Origin: Lycium barbarum
Lineage: Eukaryota; Streptophyta; Magnoliopsida; Solanales; Solanaceae
Assembly: GCF_019175385.1 (NCBI RefSeq)
Contig: NC_083338.1
Span: 66,806,884-66,870,883, forward strand
Length of the DNA stretch: 64,000 nucleotides
Direction: 5' to 3'
In this document: positions 36,244-47,235 of the stretch, one piece after another
How positions within the stretch are numbered: the first letter of the stretch is position 1
Layout: each line of letters starts with the position of its first letter
The notes under the pieces: generated by a model
Told to the model about the DNA's origin: nothing
What the model saw: the letters and a program-made list of their open reading frames with translations, nothing else
Database searches by the model: none
Made by a program: the position numbers and the translations under genes

Positions 36244-36830
36244 CTATGCAATATCCCGCTTCATGCCGTCCCACCAGTATAAGCATCGGAGATCATGGTA
36301 CATCTTCGTAGACCCAGGATGGACCGAATAGCGAGCATAATGTGCCTCGCTCATAACCTGCTGCCGAAGGCCTGCAATATCAGGTACACACAACCTGCCT
36401 CTGTATAACAAAGTACCGTCCGGTGAAAACTCGAACGGAGTCCTCTCCTTATCATAGGTTGTGTCCCTGTACTGAGCTAAGACAGGATCTTCGTATTGAC
36501 GCCGCTTAATATTGTCCCTGAGGGATGACTCAGAAACCCCTCGAACAGAAATCCGTGTATCTCCAGAATCGGCCAGACGAACCCCGAGACTAGCCAACTG
36601 CTGAATATCACGGGCTATCTCTCTCCTGTCTGGCTGTAAATCGGCCAAACTGCCCATAGACTTCCGACTGAGCGCATCGGCAACAACATTAGCCTTACCC
36701 GGATGATACAGAATATCCACGTCATAATCTTTCAGAAGCTCCAGCCACCTCCGCTGTCGCAAATTAAGCTCTCTCTGCCTGAAAATATACTGGAGACTCT
36801 TATGATCAGTATAGATATCTACATGAACGC
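36244..36830 (-). pseudogene. RNase H C-terminus and integrase zinc finger start of F
   Basis: In the third frame used by this element. It begins with the RNase H end ([40 protein letters not shown]), continues through the linker with [15 protein letters not shown], and stops at TAG 36244-36246 within the HHCC finger (after [11 protein letters not shown]). The frame change from the upstream segment lies at a run of six A (36834-36839, T on the coding strand), one base longer than the frame needs. That could be a true mutation or a sequencing error. Confidence 0.9.
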
Positions 36831-38134
36831 CATAAAAAATAGTGTCTCCATATCTTCATAGCATGAATTACCGCTGCGAGCTCCAGATCGTGGGTAGGAT
36901 AATTCTTCTCATGCTGCTTGAGCTGCCGGGAAGCATACGCTATAACTCTGCCATGCTGCATCAATACACAGCCTAACCCCATGCCAGAAGCGTCACAATA
37001 AATAACATACCCGTCCGGTCCCTCTGGAAGAGTCAGAACTGGGGCTGTAGTCAGCTTCTCCTTCAGCAACTGGAAGCTCCGTTCACAAGCGTCAGACCAC
37101 TGGAACTTAGTTCCCTTCTGAGTCAGCCTTGTCAAAGGCGCTGAAATCGAAGCAAACTTCTCCACAAACCTCCTGTAATAACCTGCTAACCCCAGGAAAC
37201 TGCGTACCTCTGTGGGCGTCGTAGGTCTGGGCCAATTCTTCACGGCCTCAATCTTCTGTGTGTCCACCCGGACACCATCAGCTGCAATAACATGCCCCAA
37301 GAAAGCCACTGAAGACAGCCAAAACTCACACTTAGAAAATTTCGCATATAGCTTCTGATGCCGGAGTACCCCTAATACCGATCTCAGGTGATCTGCGTGC
37401 TCTGCCTCCGACCGAGAATAAACCAGGATATCATCAATGAATACAATCACGAACATATCCAAGAATGGCCTGAATACCCGGTTCATTAAATCCATGAATA
37501 CTGCGGGGGCATTAGTAAGCCCAAAAGACATAACCCTAAACTCATAATGCCCATATCGGGTCCGGAAAGCTGTCTTAGGGATATCGGCCTCTCGTACTCG
37601 CACCTGGTGGTAACCGGATCGAAGATCTATCTTCGAAAAACACTTAGCGCCCTGCAGCTGATCAAACAAATCATCAATCCTGGGGAGGGGGTATTTATTC
37701 TTTATAGTTACCTTATTCAGCTGCCGATAATCAATACACATACGCAGCGACCCATCTTTCTTACGCACAAATAATACCGGGGCTCCCCAAGGCGAAGTAC
37801 TGGGTCTGATGAAGCCCTTATCCAACAAATCTTTCCGCTGCTCCTTCAACTCCTTTAACTCTGCAGGCGCCATTCTATACGGAGGAATAGAGATAGGCTG
37901 AGTGTCTGGGAGTAAGTCAATAGAGAAGTCTATCTCCCGCTCTGGAGGAAGACCTGGAAGCTCGTCGGGAAAAACATCTGGAAACTCATTAATCACGGGG
38001 ACTGACTGAAGTGTCGGCGTCTCGGCGTCCAAGTCTTGCACCCGAACCAGATGATAGATATAACCCTTTCTGATCATTTTCTTTGCCTTAAGGTATGAAA
38101 TAAACTTACCTTTCGGCGATGCTGTATTACCAGC
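36806..38134 (-). pseudogene. Reverse transcriptase and RNase H N-part of F
   Basis: A long frame of more than 400 codons after TAG 38135-38137. RT motifs appear in order: [71 protein letters not shown], and the active-site box [10 protein letters not shown] (the F-I-D-D form usual in Ty3-like RTs). Then come [19 protein letters not shown] and the RNase H start [13 protein letters not shown] with [18 protein letters not shown]. All catalytic aspartates are present. It ends early at 36806 because of the frameshift near 36835. Confidence 0.95.
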
Positions 38135-38137
38135 CTA

Positions 38138-38440
38138 ATTTATAACTGGCTCCCCGGGAAACTGGAAGCGAACTACCTTATTCTGGCAGTCAACATTAGC
38201 GTAACAGGAAGCTAGCCAATCCATACCCATAATAACATCAAATTCAGTCATATCTAACTCTACCAGATCTGCCTTAGTGTCACGGTCACAAACGATCACA
38301 GAACAGTCTTTATAAACCTGTTTCGCTACAACAAAATCCCCTATCAGCGTGGCTACCTCAAATGGCTCTAGGTTCAGACATAATACCAATTTTACCAGCA
38401 ACAAGGGGTGAAATATATGATAAGGTCGAACCTGGATCAA
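38138..38440 (-). pseudogene. Protease C-terminal part of F
   Basis: Contains EPFEVATLIGDFVVAK, VELDMTEFDVIMGMDWLA and FQFPGEPVIN, typical of the Ty3/gypsy aspartic protease tail. A one-base change of frame near 38370 separates it from the catalytic DPGST in the upstream frame, and a TAG at 38135-38137 separates it from RT. Confidence 0.88.
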
Positions 38441-39554
38441 TTAATGCATACACAGACCGAGAGAAGACCAATAAAGTACCTGTAACGACATTAGGAGATG
38501 CCTCCTGATCCTGGCGACTGGCCAAAGCATAAATACGGTTCGAAGGACCGCTAATACCAGAAGCTCCACCACGGCCTCTGCCGCGGCCCACTGGTGCCGA
38601 AATACCCTGCCCCGTAGGGCGCATAGCCACTGACGAAGATGAAGACCCAGCGGCTGATCCGGTAGGCTGCGCTGCTCCACCCGAACTACCCTTATACGGG
38701 CAATCTCTCACAGAATGGCCCTGACGGCCACAAGAAAAGCATGCACCGGTGGCTCTGTAGCACTCTCCCGTATGGTATCTGCCGCAAAAAGAACACTGAA
38801 CCCTGGGTGGCCTCATCTGACCAGAACCCCTATCTGTCCGCGAACCTGAAGCCCTGGAGCTCTGGCCTGCTCCTGAATACCCTGGGCTATCGAATCTGTG
38901 ACCTGCAGGCTGGGGAGGCGCGCTCTGCGCTGGCTGAGATGAAAATCGGCTAGGCTGCTGCGGCTGTTGGGGCTGTCTGCCCCGAAAGTCTCCAGATGAC
39001 CTGGCCCTCTTGGGCTGTCTCCGATCCTGGCCCCTGTCAGGCTGGTGTCCTCCTCTGCCCCGATCCTCCATGCCCTGGGCATGGGCCTGGATACGGGCAA
39101 TGTCCATACCGGGCTGAGCAGCCAATACTAAGCAGCTATCAACAAAATACCGATCCAGCCCCATAATATATCTATGCATCCGGTCCGCCATAGTAGCCAC
39201 CACAGTAGGTGCATATCGGGCCAAGGAATCAAACTCCAAACTATAGTCCCGAATACTGCGGCCCTTCTGCCTCAATAATAAGAATCTATCAGATCTGGCT
39301 CGTCGCAACTCTGGGGGCAGAAAGTGTCCAAGAAATGCCTGAGAAAAATCGCCCCAAACTGCTGGAGGAGCGCCGTCCCCCCTGGATAGCCCCCATGACT
39401 CGTACAAGTTTGCCGCCACATCATATAACCGGTACGAAGCTAACGCGACTGACTCTGTCTCGGAAGCATTAATCAAATCTAGAGTGCGTCGCATCTTCCT
39501 AATAAACTCCTCAGGATCCTCCTCGGGCTTTGTCCCGAAGAACTCTGGAGGGTT
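38358..39554 (-). pseudogene. Gag (capsid, zinc knuckle) and protease active site of F
   Basis: Same frame as 39555-39935, after a TGA at 39555-39557. It has the capsid-like segment (NPPEFFG, ASYRLYDVAANLYESW, LPPELRRARSDRFLLL, RDYSLEFDSLARYAP), a basic QPKRARSSGDFRGR region, and a CX2CX4HX4C zinc knuckle (CFSCGRQGHSVRDC) preceded by a shorter Cys/His motif. It runs into the protease, whose active-site motif LIDPGSTLSYIS is present, before the frame is lost near 38370. Confidence 0.92.
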
Positions 39555-39935
39555 TCAAGTCAAAAACTCACGGGCTCTCGAACTATCACGTCTGACCGCC
39601 CGGTCACCTCCCAGTCCATGCCCCTGAACCTGCCCTGCCACAAGTCTAGTCAGCAACTGGACTGCCTCCCTCATAGACTGATCCTCAGTGCCTGGCCGTG
39701 GACCTGGAGGCTCAGGTACTGGAACTGCGGGAGCTGGCAGTGGAGCCGTCCCCCGATCTGCAGCTACGGCTGCCCCAATCTCCTCCACGAGTGGCGGTGT
39801 AGAAGAACCCTCTGTCTGGGGCAAAGTCTCCGGAGCAATATATACCTGGGCCTTGGTAGTCCTCTGGACCCGGCTAGTCTCTCCTACGGCAACTGACTTG
39901 GCCTTTTGGGCCGCTGTCGCCTTTTTTGGAGGCAT
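39555..39935 (-). pseudogene. Gag N-terminus of F
   Basis: I choose the ATG at 39933-39935 (MPPKKATAAQK), because the matching lysine-rich start MPKKKKATAAQ is conserved in the gag of element G. An upstream in-frame ATG at 39951-39953 is less likely. The segment is proline- and alanine-rich and ends at TGA 39555-39557. Confidence 0.85.
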
Positions 39936-40041
39936 ATCTGCAAATATAGCCACTCGTTAGGAAGGGGTCATCCTGATAACACAGCTCTATCGCACGATCT
40001 AAGACAGAAAGAAGGGTAGTATCCTAAATGCCCTGTAGCCT

Positions 40042-40081
40042 CCTGTTTATAGGTGTGGTGCACAACACACCGATAAACAAG
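40042..40081 (-). other. Leader hairpin with GTGCAC loop (DIS-like)
   Basis: On the minus strand CTTGTTTAT...ATAAACAGG form a stem continued by GGTGTG/CACACC, with one internal mismatch and one G-U. The loop is TTGTGCAC with palindrome GTGCAC. It lies about 40 nt after the primer-binding site. Confidence 0.62.
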
Positions 40082-40122
40082 ACTCTACTAGACACGGTCT
40101 GTGGACATTCCGAGGACGAACT

Positions 40123-40134
40123 GCTCTGATACCA
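40123..40134 (-). other. Primer-binding site of F
   Basis: Plus strand GCTCTGATACCA, so TGGTATCAGAGC on the element's strand, four bases inside the 5' LTR. Confidence 0.93.
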
Positions 40135-40138
40135 CTTT

Positions 40139-43100
40139 TGTCACGACCCAACCCCGTGGGCCGCGACCAGTGCCCGAGCTGGGCACCTATACGTACCCGA
40201 TACCCCAAATTAGCATATTAACAGAATAATAATTTAATAATAATATTAGTGGTCGCTACAGAACTTAGCAGAAAAGCAGACTTGGCACACATAGGCCGAT
40301 AAGGCCATCCCAGAACAGAATATCCCAAACATATGTACAGAACCCACACAGATGTATCCACAGACCTCTACAGAACATATCATAATCATAAGACGGGACA
40401 GGGCCCCGTCATACCCTGAACAAAGTACATATCCAGATAGCAGTGCAGACTGTACCAAAAGATGGGCTCTGTAGAAGAGAGTGCCCCAAATAGCAGAAAT
40501 AGGATCCTAAACGTGTGGATCAGCGAACCTGTCGTCAGTACCTGCGCGGCATGAAAACGCAGCCCCCGAAGAAAGGGGGTCAGTACGAAATATGTACTGA
40601 ATATGTAAAGCGGAATCACAGAAGTCAAATCATAATGGTTACAGAAAATGAGTACAGAATCCAGAGTGTCAAATGCATATTTCCAAAACAGACAGAATGC
40701 GTACAGAAACATATGTCATATCATATCATATCATATCCGGTCCCTGCCACGGGACTCGGCAGACAGAATGTGGCCACCCTCCCGACGCTGGTGCCACTAT
40801 ACAGAGGAATCAGAAAAGGGGCGTGGCCCCGTATCATATAATGTCATATCAAAATGGCCATACAGATCAGATCAGAATAGGCGGACATGGCACATCATAC
40901 TCCACAGACCCATGTACGCGTATACCTGCCCCCTCACATCGGGACGCGGCGAACAATGCAGAGAATTACGCTTGACAACATATCCTGGCCCGGGCTTAGT
41001 GTGGGAAACATTGGGACATCCACGAATGGAGTAGTGAGAGACTAATGCAATTTAAAAATATAATAAATGTTTTCAAGACTTGATGAAGCGTATCAAAGAC
41101 AAACAAATCCAATGGGGTCGGACGGAATCATAATAAATGTATTTCGGATATCATAATAAATTACAGAAGTATAACTTTCCCGAAGTCATTCCGAGTGTCA
41201 AAATAATTTATAATATTTAAAATAATATTCGTTAAGCGATTAGTAGGGTAATTAAAACATTTCTTTCAAAAATCGCTTAAAAAGGAAGCTTTAACACATT
41301 AGGGGCAAAACCGTAAATAGCGGGCCCGCCTTGGGACAAACAAGGCGGCGGGCTCAAATTGTGCCCTATAAGCATATAGTATCACCTAAAAAGGTTATAC
41401 AAACATTCTATGATTTTCTGAATAATTTAGAGCAAAATTGCATAATTTCAGAAAAAAAAAAAAAAAAGCGTATCAAAATGGTTCAATTCTACTGAAGGAA
41501 AAACTGAAATTTTGTCTTGCGGATTCCGAGGGCCAAGAGGTCCTTCGAGGCCCGGATCCGACCCTAACACACTAGGGGCATGCCAAGGGAAGAATTGGGG
41601 TTGCTTTACATACCTTTCGCGCTCCTTAAGCCTTTACAAACTCACTTCCCGTTTCGTCGAAAAACTGCAATTGGTCAAGTTTACCAATTGTGAATTATTA
41701 ATGCCATTATTTCAACTTTAAGCATATTTGGCTATCGAAATTTCGGCAGCACTTCCCCTATACATATGACACCCCGAGAATTCAACTCGGCTATAAATCA
41801 TCAACAACAACCCAAACGACAACAACAATATCAACAATGAACATTAAAAACACAAATATCCTTCAACTAGTCATTTTTCTCACAAGTTGACATAATCTTC
41901 AATTCAACCCAACTTTCAACTAAGATCAATAATTTCATATTCAACAACCATCATGATCATCACCATATAGTTCTAGAAACATTTCATATCGTTTTCCTTA
42001 AGATATACACTCGATATACATGATATACAATCTTCCGCCAAAATCATAACTTATGCAAAACATCAAATCTTTGGCATACAACTTCATAACAAGTTTCCAA
42101 CTTCCAAATTCATCAACCATAATCATAATTCACATCTTAACAACTTCATTTCCATAATATCACAAAATTATTCTAAAGTGACATAATCATCTACATTCCA
42201 ACTTCAACCAAAATTCATTCAACTTTCATTCCCAATATAATTTCCATCATAACCACAACTAGAATGCAACATAAAATTCAACTCATATATGTATACAACA
42301 TACATACACCCATGGCTACATATATATATACATACCCACTTTGCAAACTTCCTTATTTCCATAATTTCTACTCATTTCCACATACCACAACATAAACAAA
42401 CCTTCATAACATAAGAAAAAGGAATTGATTCTTACCTTTTTCTACAAACTTCTTCACTTGAACAAGTTGTCAACTTGAAGAAATAAGTGCTCCTTCTTCC
42501 AAAACAATTACACCAAGTTGTAGAGGACACTTAATTTAGTAGGAATTCAACAAGAAAATAATTTTAGAGGCAAGATTTTGAGGGGTGATTTTTCTATGGC
42601 CAAACCCGAAATGCCCTCTTTTTGTTCTTGTTTTTCTCTTGTTTTTCCTCCTATTCTTTCTCTTGAAAGTTCTATGGAATTTGGATGATTAAGTGGTCTT
42701 TTATTCATTGACCACATGACTTAATTCCATAGGCTTGGATCCTTTTTATGGACCATGGCCGAATGGCTCCTCACTTGGGCCTGAATTTGTTTTTTCATTT
42801 TTTTGGGCCAACTCGGTTGGTCCCGAGTTGGGCCTAGCCCACTGACCTTTCGACCTTAAAACGTTCATATCTCCTTGTACCGACGTCACCTGGGAACCCA
42901 CGACCTATGGATGGAAAGCTAATTCAATTATCTACAACTTCTATTTCAAGGTATTTTCGAAATTCCAAACTTACAATACAGTTTTTGCCCCCCAAAGTCA
43001 GGTCACCCGAAAACGTTTTCTTAAAAATATTCGTTTGGAGGGTTTCCACTTTGATTTGGTCCAAAGGTACTTCATGAGTTGTGTTTAACTTTACATATGT

Positions 43101-43195
43101 GATTCATATGACTTTTCAGATGTTCCAAAAAAAATCTCGGTATGTGGGCCCCACCCCAGCAGATGCTCCGAGGTTCAAAAATACGGGATATAACA
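40139..43195 (-). repeat. 5' LTR of element F
   Basis: 3057 bp, nearly identical to 31890-34941. Differences seen by eye include a 9-bp extra AAT-rich segment near 40230, a 12-bp gap near 41220, A-run length near 41453 and scattered single bases. The same splice-like signals are present (second donor, intron start 41613; acceptor ending 40542). Confidence 0.95.
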
Positions 43196-44865
43196 AGGAG
43201 AAAAGTGTTCGAGGAGGAAGGAACCTAGGGAAGGTTAAGAATAAAAGTAGAAAAGGTATACTAACGGATTAGTCGAAGGAAGAGCAGAACATTTGGGAAT
43301 AAAACAATTGGAAATCTTTAATCATAGAAGTAAGAAGGATGCTTTGACAAGTTAATGATAGAAACCCGATTACGCACCAAGAAAAGAATAAGGATAACGG
43401 GTCAACACCGTTGATTTGGAAATTAAAGGCATGGAGCGAGCATTCATGTGAAGTCTGAAAGATTTGATCCTAGAGGAAATGGAATGAAATATACAGAATA
43501 TGCATGGAAGACCGCTCGGTCATAGTACCACAAGTATAGTCAAGGCCCAACGAGCAGCGGATAAAGAGAGTGTAAACCGTAAGGATTCTGTGCTGTGAGC
43601 AAAAGTAGCGAGACGTTCGAAAATATGGACGCATAGCTGCAACGCAAACGCGTAGTTAAGGAAAACTACGAGTAAGTAAGCTAAAATAGGTGAAAGGATT
43701 ATTAGTGGATGGAAAAGTATGGAAATGTTGACAAGAATGATAATGTAGACAGAAAATGAAAAGGAAAGCTTATGGTAAGAAGTTTCGATACGTTATGCAC
43801 GGAGTTGGAAAAGATCTCACAAAAGGACTGTTGGCATATGAGGAGCCCCAAAAGGGGGGGGGGGGGGGGAGAACATATTATGTTAGGCTTAAAAAGGAAT
43901 CACCAAAATTTCAAGCGCTGGAAAAGGAAATTTATCAACTCAGGACCAGAGTTCGAAACATGTCGGCACATCCAGACGATACATGGAAGAAGTGGAAATG
44001 AATTGACAATGAGTGTACCGCGAGGCCGACGTAAAGGGAAGGGTTGGAAGATACCTTAAGCGAATGCTTCATGCTAACATGAATTGTGCTATGTTTATGC
44101 CATAATTTGAATCTCTCTTATCGGGCTAATTGGCGCCGTACTTAAGTATGCAGCGGCATGTTGTAAGAGTAATAAAAGAACAAAAAATGGCTACAAGATA
44201 AATGCCCAAAGGATAAGGGATAAAACGATAGATCCAAAGGATATTTCGTACAACAACGGCTATCATAACAAGAGTATCAACAACTGGTAGTTTGGAAACT
44301 TTTGAAAGGAAGAAAGAACGCTAGGCCTACGAATGAAATAAAAGAGTTCATCGGATACTAGAAAGTAACTCATGGACCATTAATTATACGGAATATGAGG
44401 ATATACGCTATGAATTTATATGAATTAGCGGTGTGAAGCGATGCTCGATCATATTTGTAAGGAATCCCCTCCGGAGAGCCAACAAGAAATGACGAAGGAC
44501 GAAACGAGCGCCAATACAAAGAAATCGAAGACAAGTATACTTGTGTCGAGAAATGTGGGGGAAGGAAATAAAGAAAAGTTGCAGTAAGAACTCAAACATG
44601 TTGTGAACTAAGAAGTTAGGTGAATTTGGACTATAAGTCACCATAAGCGCAATTGGACTGCGAAGGATAATGAATGGCAAGGGAACAGTACGTCCATATG
44701 TTTTGGAAATATTTAGAATGAAAGATTAAAAAGGGATAGTGACAAAGACATAAAGAAACAGGGAGCGAAGAGAAGAGAACACCAAAAGCCAATGGGTATT
44801 TATAGCATGATAAGCGAGACTGTAATGCTGTAGATTAGATACAAGCAAGGAACAGCCTATGGCCA
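43196..44865 (+). other. Internal region of element E after F, truncated
   Basis: It starts with the second AGGAG. There is no gag or pol similarity. 43744-43872 parallels 11777-11878 of element B-C and includes a G16 internal tract (43850-43872). 44530-44605 parallels 11942-12005. It ends where the minus-strand gag of element G begins (approximate). Confidence 0.65.
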
Positions 44866-46086
44866 TATCCGGCTGCCGACCCTGATGGCTGGGTCCTACC
44901 TCTACCATGTACTGAGGGGCAATCACGCATAATATGGTCTGGCCGACCACATGAATAGCAAGCATCTGAACCTGATTGGCACTGACCCCAATGCAACTTT
45001 CCACACTGAGAACATCGTGGTACGGGTGGCCTTGGCTGGCCTGAATCACCTCTAAACTGAGACCCCGAATAACCCTGACTCGGCTCGGAACGAGTAGATC
45101 TGTCAAATCTCTGCCCCGTGAACTGTGGAGGTGTACTGGTCATAGAATAGCCTGAATGGCTGGGAAACTGTTGTCTGTGTCCACCCCTAGACTCGCTCCT
45201 CGAACCCGAAGGTCTGGCCCTCTTGTTATGGCCCCTATCCTGCTCACGTTCATTTCTCCGCTGCTGTAGGTGTTCCTCTAATTCCTGAGCATGTGCCTGA
45301 ATGCGTGCAATATCCATACCATCCTGAAGGGATGCAGTCAAACATTTATCCATCAAGTGTGGCCCTAGGCCTTTCACAAACCGGTGCACCCGATCGCCCA
45401 TATCCGCTACCATGGCCGAAGCATACCTAGCTAAGGAATTGAAGCGGAGACTATACTCTGTAGCACTCATGCTACCTTGCCTCAGATTCAAGAATTTATC
45501 GGCCCTAGCTCGCCGAACTTCTGGAGGCATGTAGTGACAGAGAAAAGTATCGACAAACTCTTGCCATACCAGCGGAGGTGCATTGACTCCCCGCGAAGCC
45601 ATCCAAACCGTATACCACTGGATTGAGACATCCCTCAATCTGTATGACGCTAGCTCCACCGATTCGGTGTCTGAAGCATGTATCAACCGGAGCGTCCTTA
45701 GCATACCATCAATAAAGTCCTGGGGATCCTCCTCCAGTTTCGACCCAAAGAATTCCGGGGGTTTCAACAATGAAGTCACGGGCCCTTGCACTAACAGTCC
45801 TGTCACCTTGCCCTGCGCTTGGCCTCTGAGTCTGGGCCGCAACCAACTGAGTCAACAAATTAATGGCCTCTCTTACGTCTTGGCCCGAAGCATTCGGTGG
45901 AGGAGCTGGAGCTGGGGCTGAGGCTCCCACGTGCTCCTCAGTAATAGGCACTGTCTGGGAGGACTGAGATTGAGCCGCACTCTGGGACTCATCTTCCTCT
46001 ACTACCGGTGGCAGTGCTCTTTCAGCCCGCTTTTCTGTCACCGTCTTGCCCCTTTGGGCTGCTGTAGCCTTTTTCTTTTTAGGCAT
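44866..46086 (-). pseudogene. Gag of element G, truncated
   Basis: ATG at 46084-46086 (MPKKKKATAAQ). A first frame runs to about 45770 and a second continues with LLKPPEFFGS, so there is a one-base frameshift near 45770. Capsid-like motifs match element F (ASYRLRDVSIQW, MPPEVRRARADKF, RFNSLARYAS). Zinc knuckle CYSCGRPDHIMRDC is present with a preceding Cys/His motif. It breaks off just after the knuckle at the junction with element E, so protease and all of pol are missing. Confidence 0.9.
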
Positions 46087-46197
46087 ATCTGAAATACACA
46101 ACACACGATTTAGGAACAAGAATTTCTTACATCATAGCTCTATCACACGATTCTTATGAAGAAAGAAGGTCATATATTCCTAAGATGTCCGCAGCTT

Positions 46198-46237
46198 CTC
46201 GTTTATAAGTGTGGCGCGCAACACACCCATAACCAAG
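46198..46237 (-). other. Leader hairpin of G with GCGCGC loop (DIS-like)
   Basis: On the minus strand CTTGGTTAT pairs with ATAAACGAG (one G-A mismatch, one G-U), continued by GGGTGTG/CACACTT. The loop is TTGCGCGC. Confidence 0.6.
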
Positions 46238-46280
46238 ACTCTACTAGACACGGCTCGTAGACACATCCTAGGACTGAACT

Positions 46281-46292
46281 GCTCTGATACCA
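46281..46292 (-). other. Primer-binding site of G
   Basis: TGGTATCAGAGC on the minus strand, four bases inside the 5' LTR. Confidence 0.92.
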
Positions 46293-47235
46293 CTTTTGTC
46301 ACGACCCGACTCGGGGCCGCGACGAGCACCCGGTGCTAACCCACCCGAGCACCCTCTTAGCTTACTCTTATACTTACATCTAGGTGAGCCACATAATTAT
46401 ACATGCATTTCCATTGATTCGTCAACTAGTCCCATATGGACAACCGCACATTTATATCATCATAGGCATTTATGCTACATCAATATACATGGGCCAACGT
46501 GGCCGACAAAATGATATACAAAACATAGGCCGACAAGGCCAAACACATCTACCCCCACACACACATGTCTACGAGCCTCTAAGAGTATAACATATCACAT
46601 CAGCGGGACAGGACCCCGCTATGCCCATAATTATATACACAAAAGAATGAGTACCCAAAAGATATGGCTCCGAAGGAAATGGAGCTCTCTATGAAATCTC
46701 CGAATAGGCAGCTAAGGATCAAATCTGTCTCCCTGCGCACCTGCGGGCATGACGCAGCGTCCACAAACAAAAGGACGTCAGTACGAAGAATGTACTGAGT
46801 ATGTAAAGCATGATCAACATCAATATAGAAGCATAATAGATATCATATGAAGATAGCATAGGAGGGGAGACAGTAATATCATCATCATGTCGCTTACTTG
46901 CATACATCGTCGTTCGTATCCCATAATAATACTCGTACCAGACTTGTGCTCATATTCGTATACATGTCCTTATTCGTATTCCTATACATAGTCTTTTCAT
47001 ATTCATATTCATATTATATACATAGTCATTTCATATACATAGCATTTACATAGCATACCCGACCTCATGAGATCGGTGTCTTATACATACTTGGCCAACC
47101 AAGGCTCAAGGTCATACATACCTGGCCCTACCAAGGCATCAGGGTTATCCGTACCCTATGCAGAGGTGTGCTCGCGTTTCGTAGTCGCATACATACTTTA
47201 TACATAGTCATATACATATAGTCTTACCCGGCATC

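Larger units (their letters stand above)
31890..43195 (-). mobile_element. Young Ty3/gypsy chromovirus-like element 'F', coding but broken
   Basis: A minus-strand element of 11.3 kb. The LTRs are 31890-34941 (3' LTR) and 40139-43195 (5' LTR); on the minus strand they read TGTTATATCCCG...GGGTCGTGACA. The perfect 5-bp duplication AGGAG flanks it. The primer-binding site is at 40123-40134 and the polypurine tract at 34942-34957. The polyprotein order is Gag, PR, RT, RNase H, INT, chromodomain, which fits a Tekay/Del-type chromovirus. The LTRs differ by about a dozen substitutions and a few small indels by eye, so insertion was recent. Yet four in-frame stops and two frameshifts interrupt the frame, so it could not have made its own complete polyprotein. 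Confidence 0.95.
26693..44865 (+). mobile_element. LARD-like element 'E', split by F and lacking its 3' end
   Basis: A plus-strand element with 5' LTR 26693-29983. The internal region 29984-31889 resumes at 43196-44865 after the 11.3-kb element F, which inserted with duplication AGGAG. No gag or pol is recognised in about 3.57 kb. It has a primer-binding site, leader hairpin, 5S-like segment and internal G-run in the same order as A-D and B-C. The 3' polypurine tract and 3' LTR are absent: near 44865 the sequence changes to the minus-strand gag of element G. A deletion or rearrangement removed the end. Confidence 0.75.

Noticed and set aside
38340..38440. Programmed gag-pol frameshift in element F
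   Set aside because: The shift lies within the protease domain, not at a domain border, and other breaks are scattered through pol.
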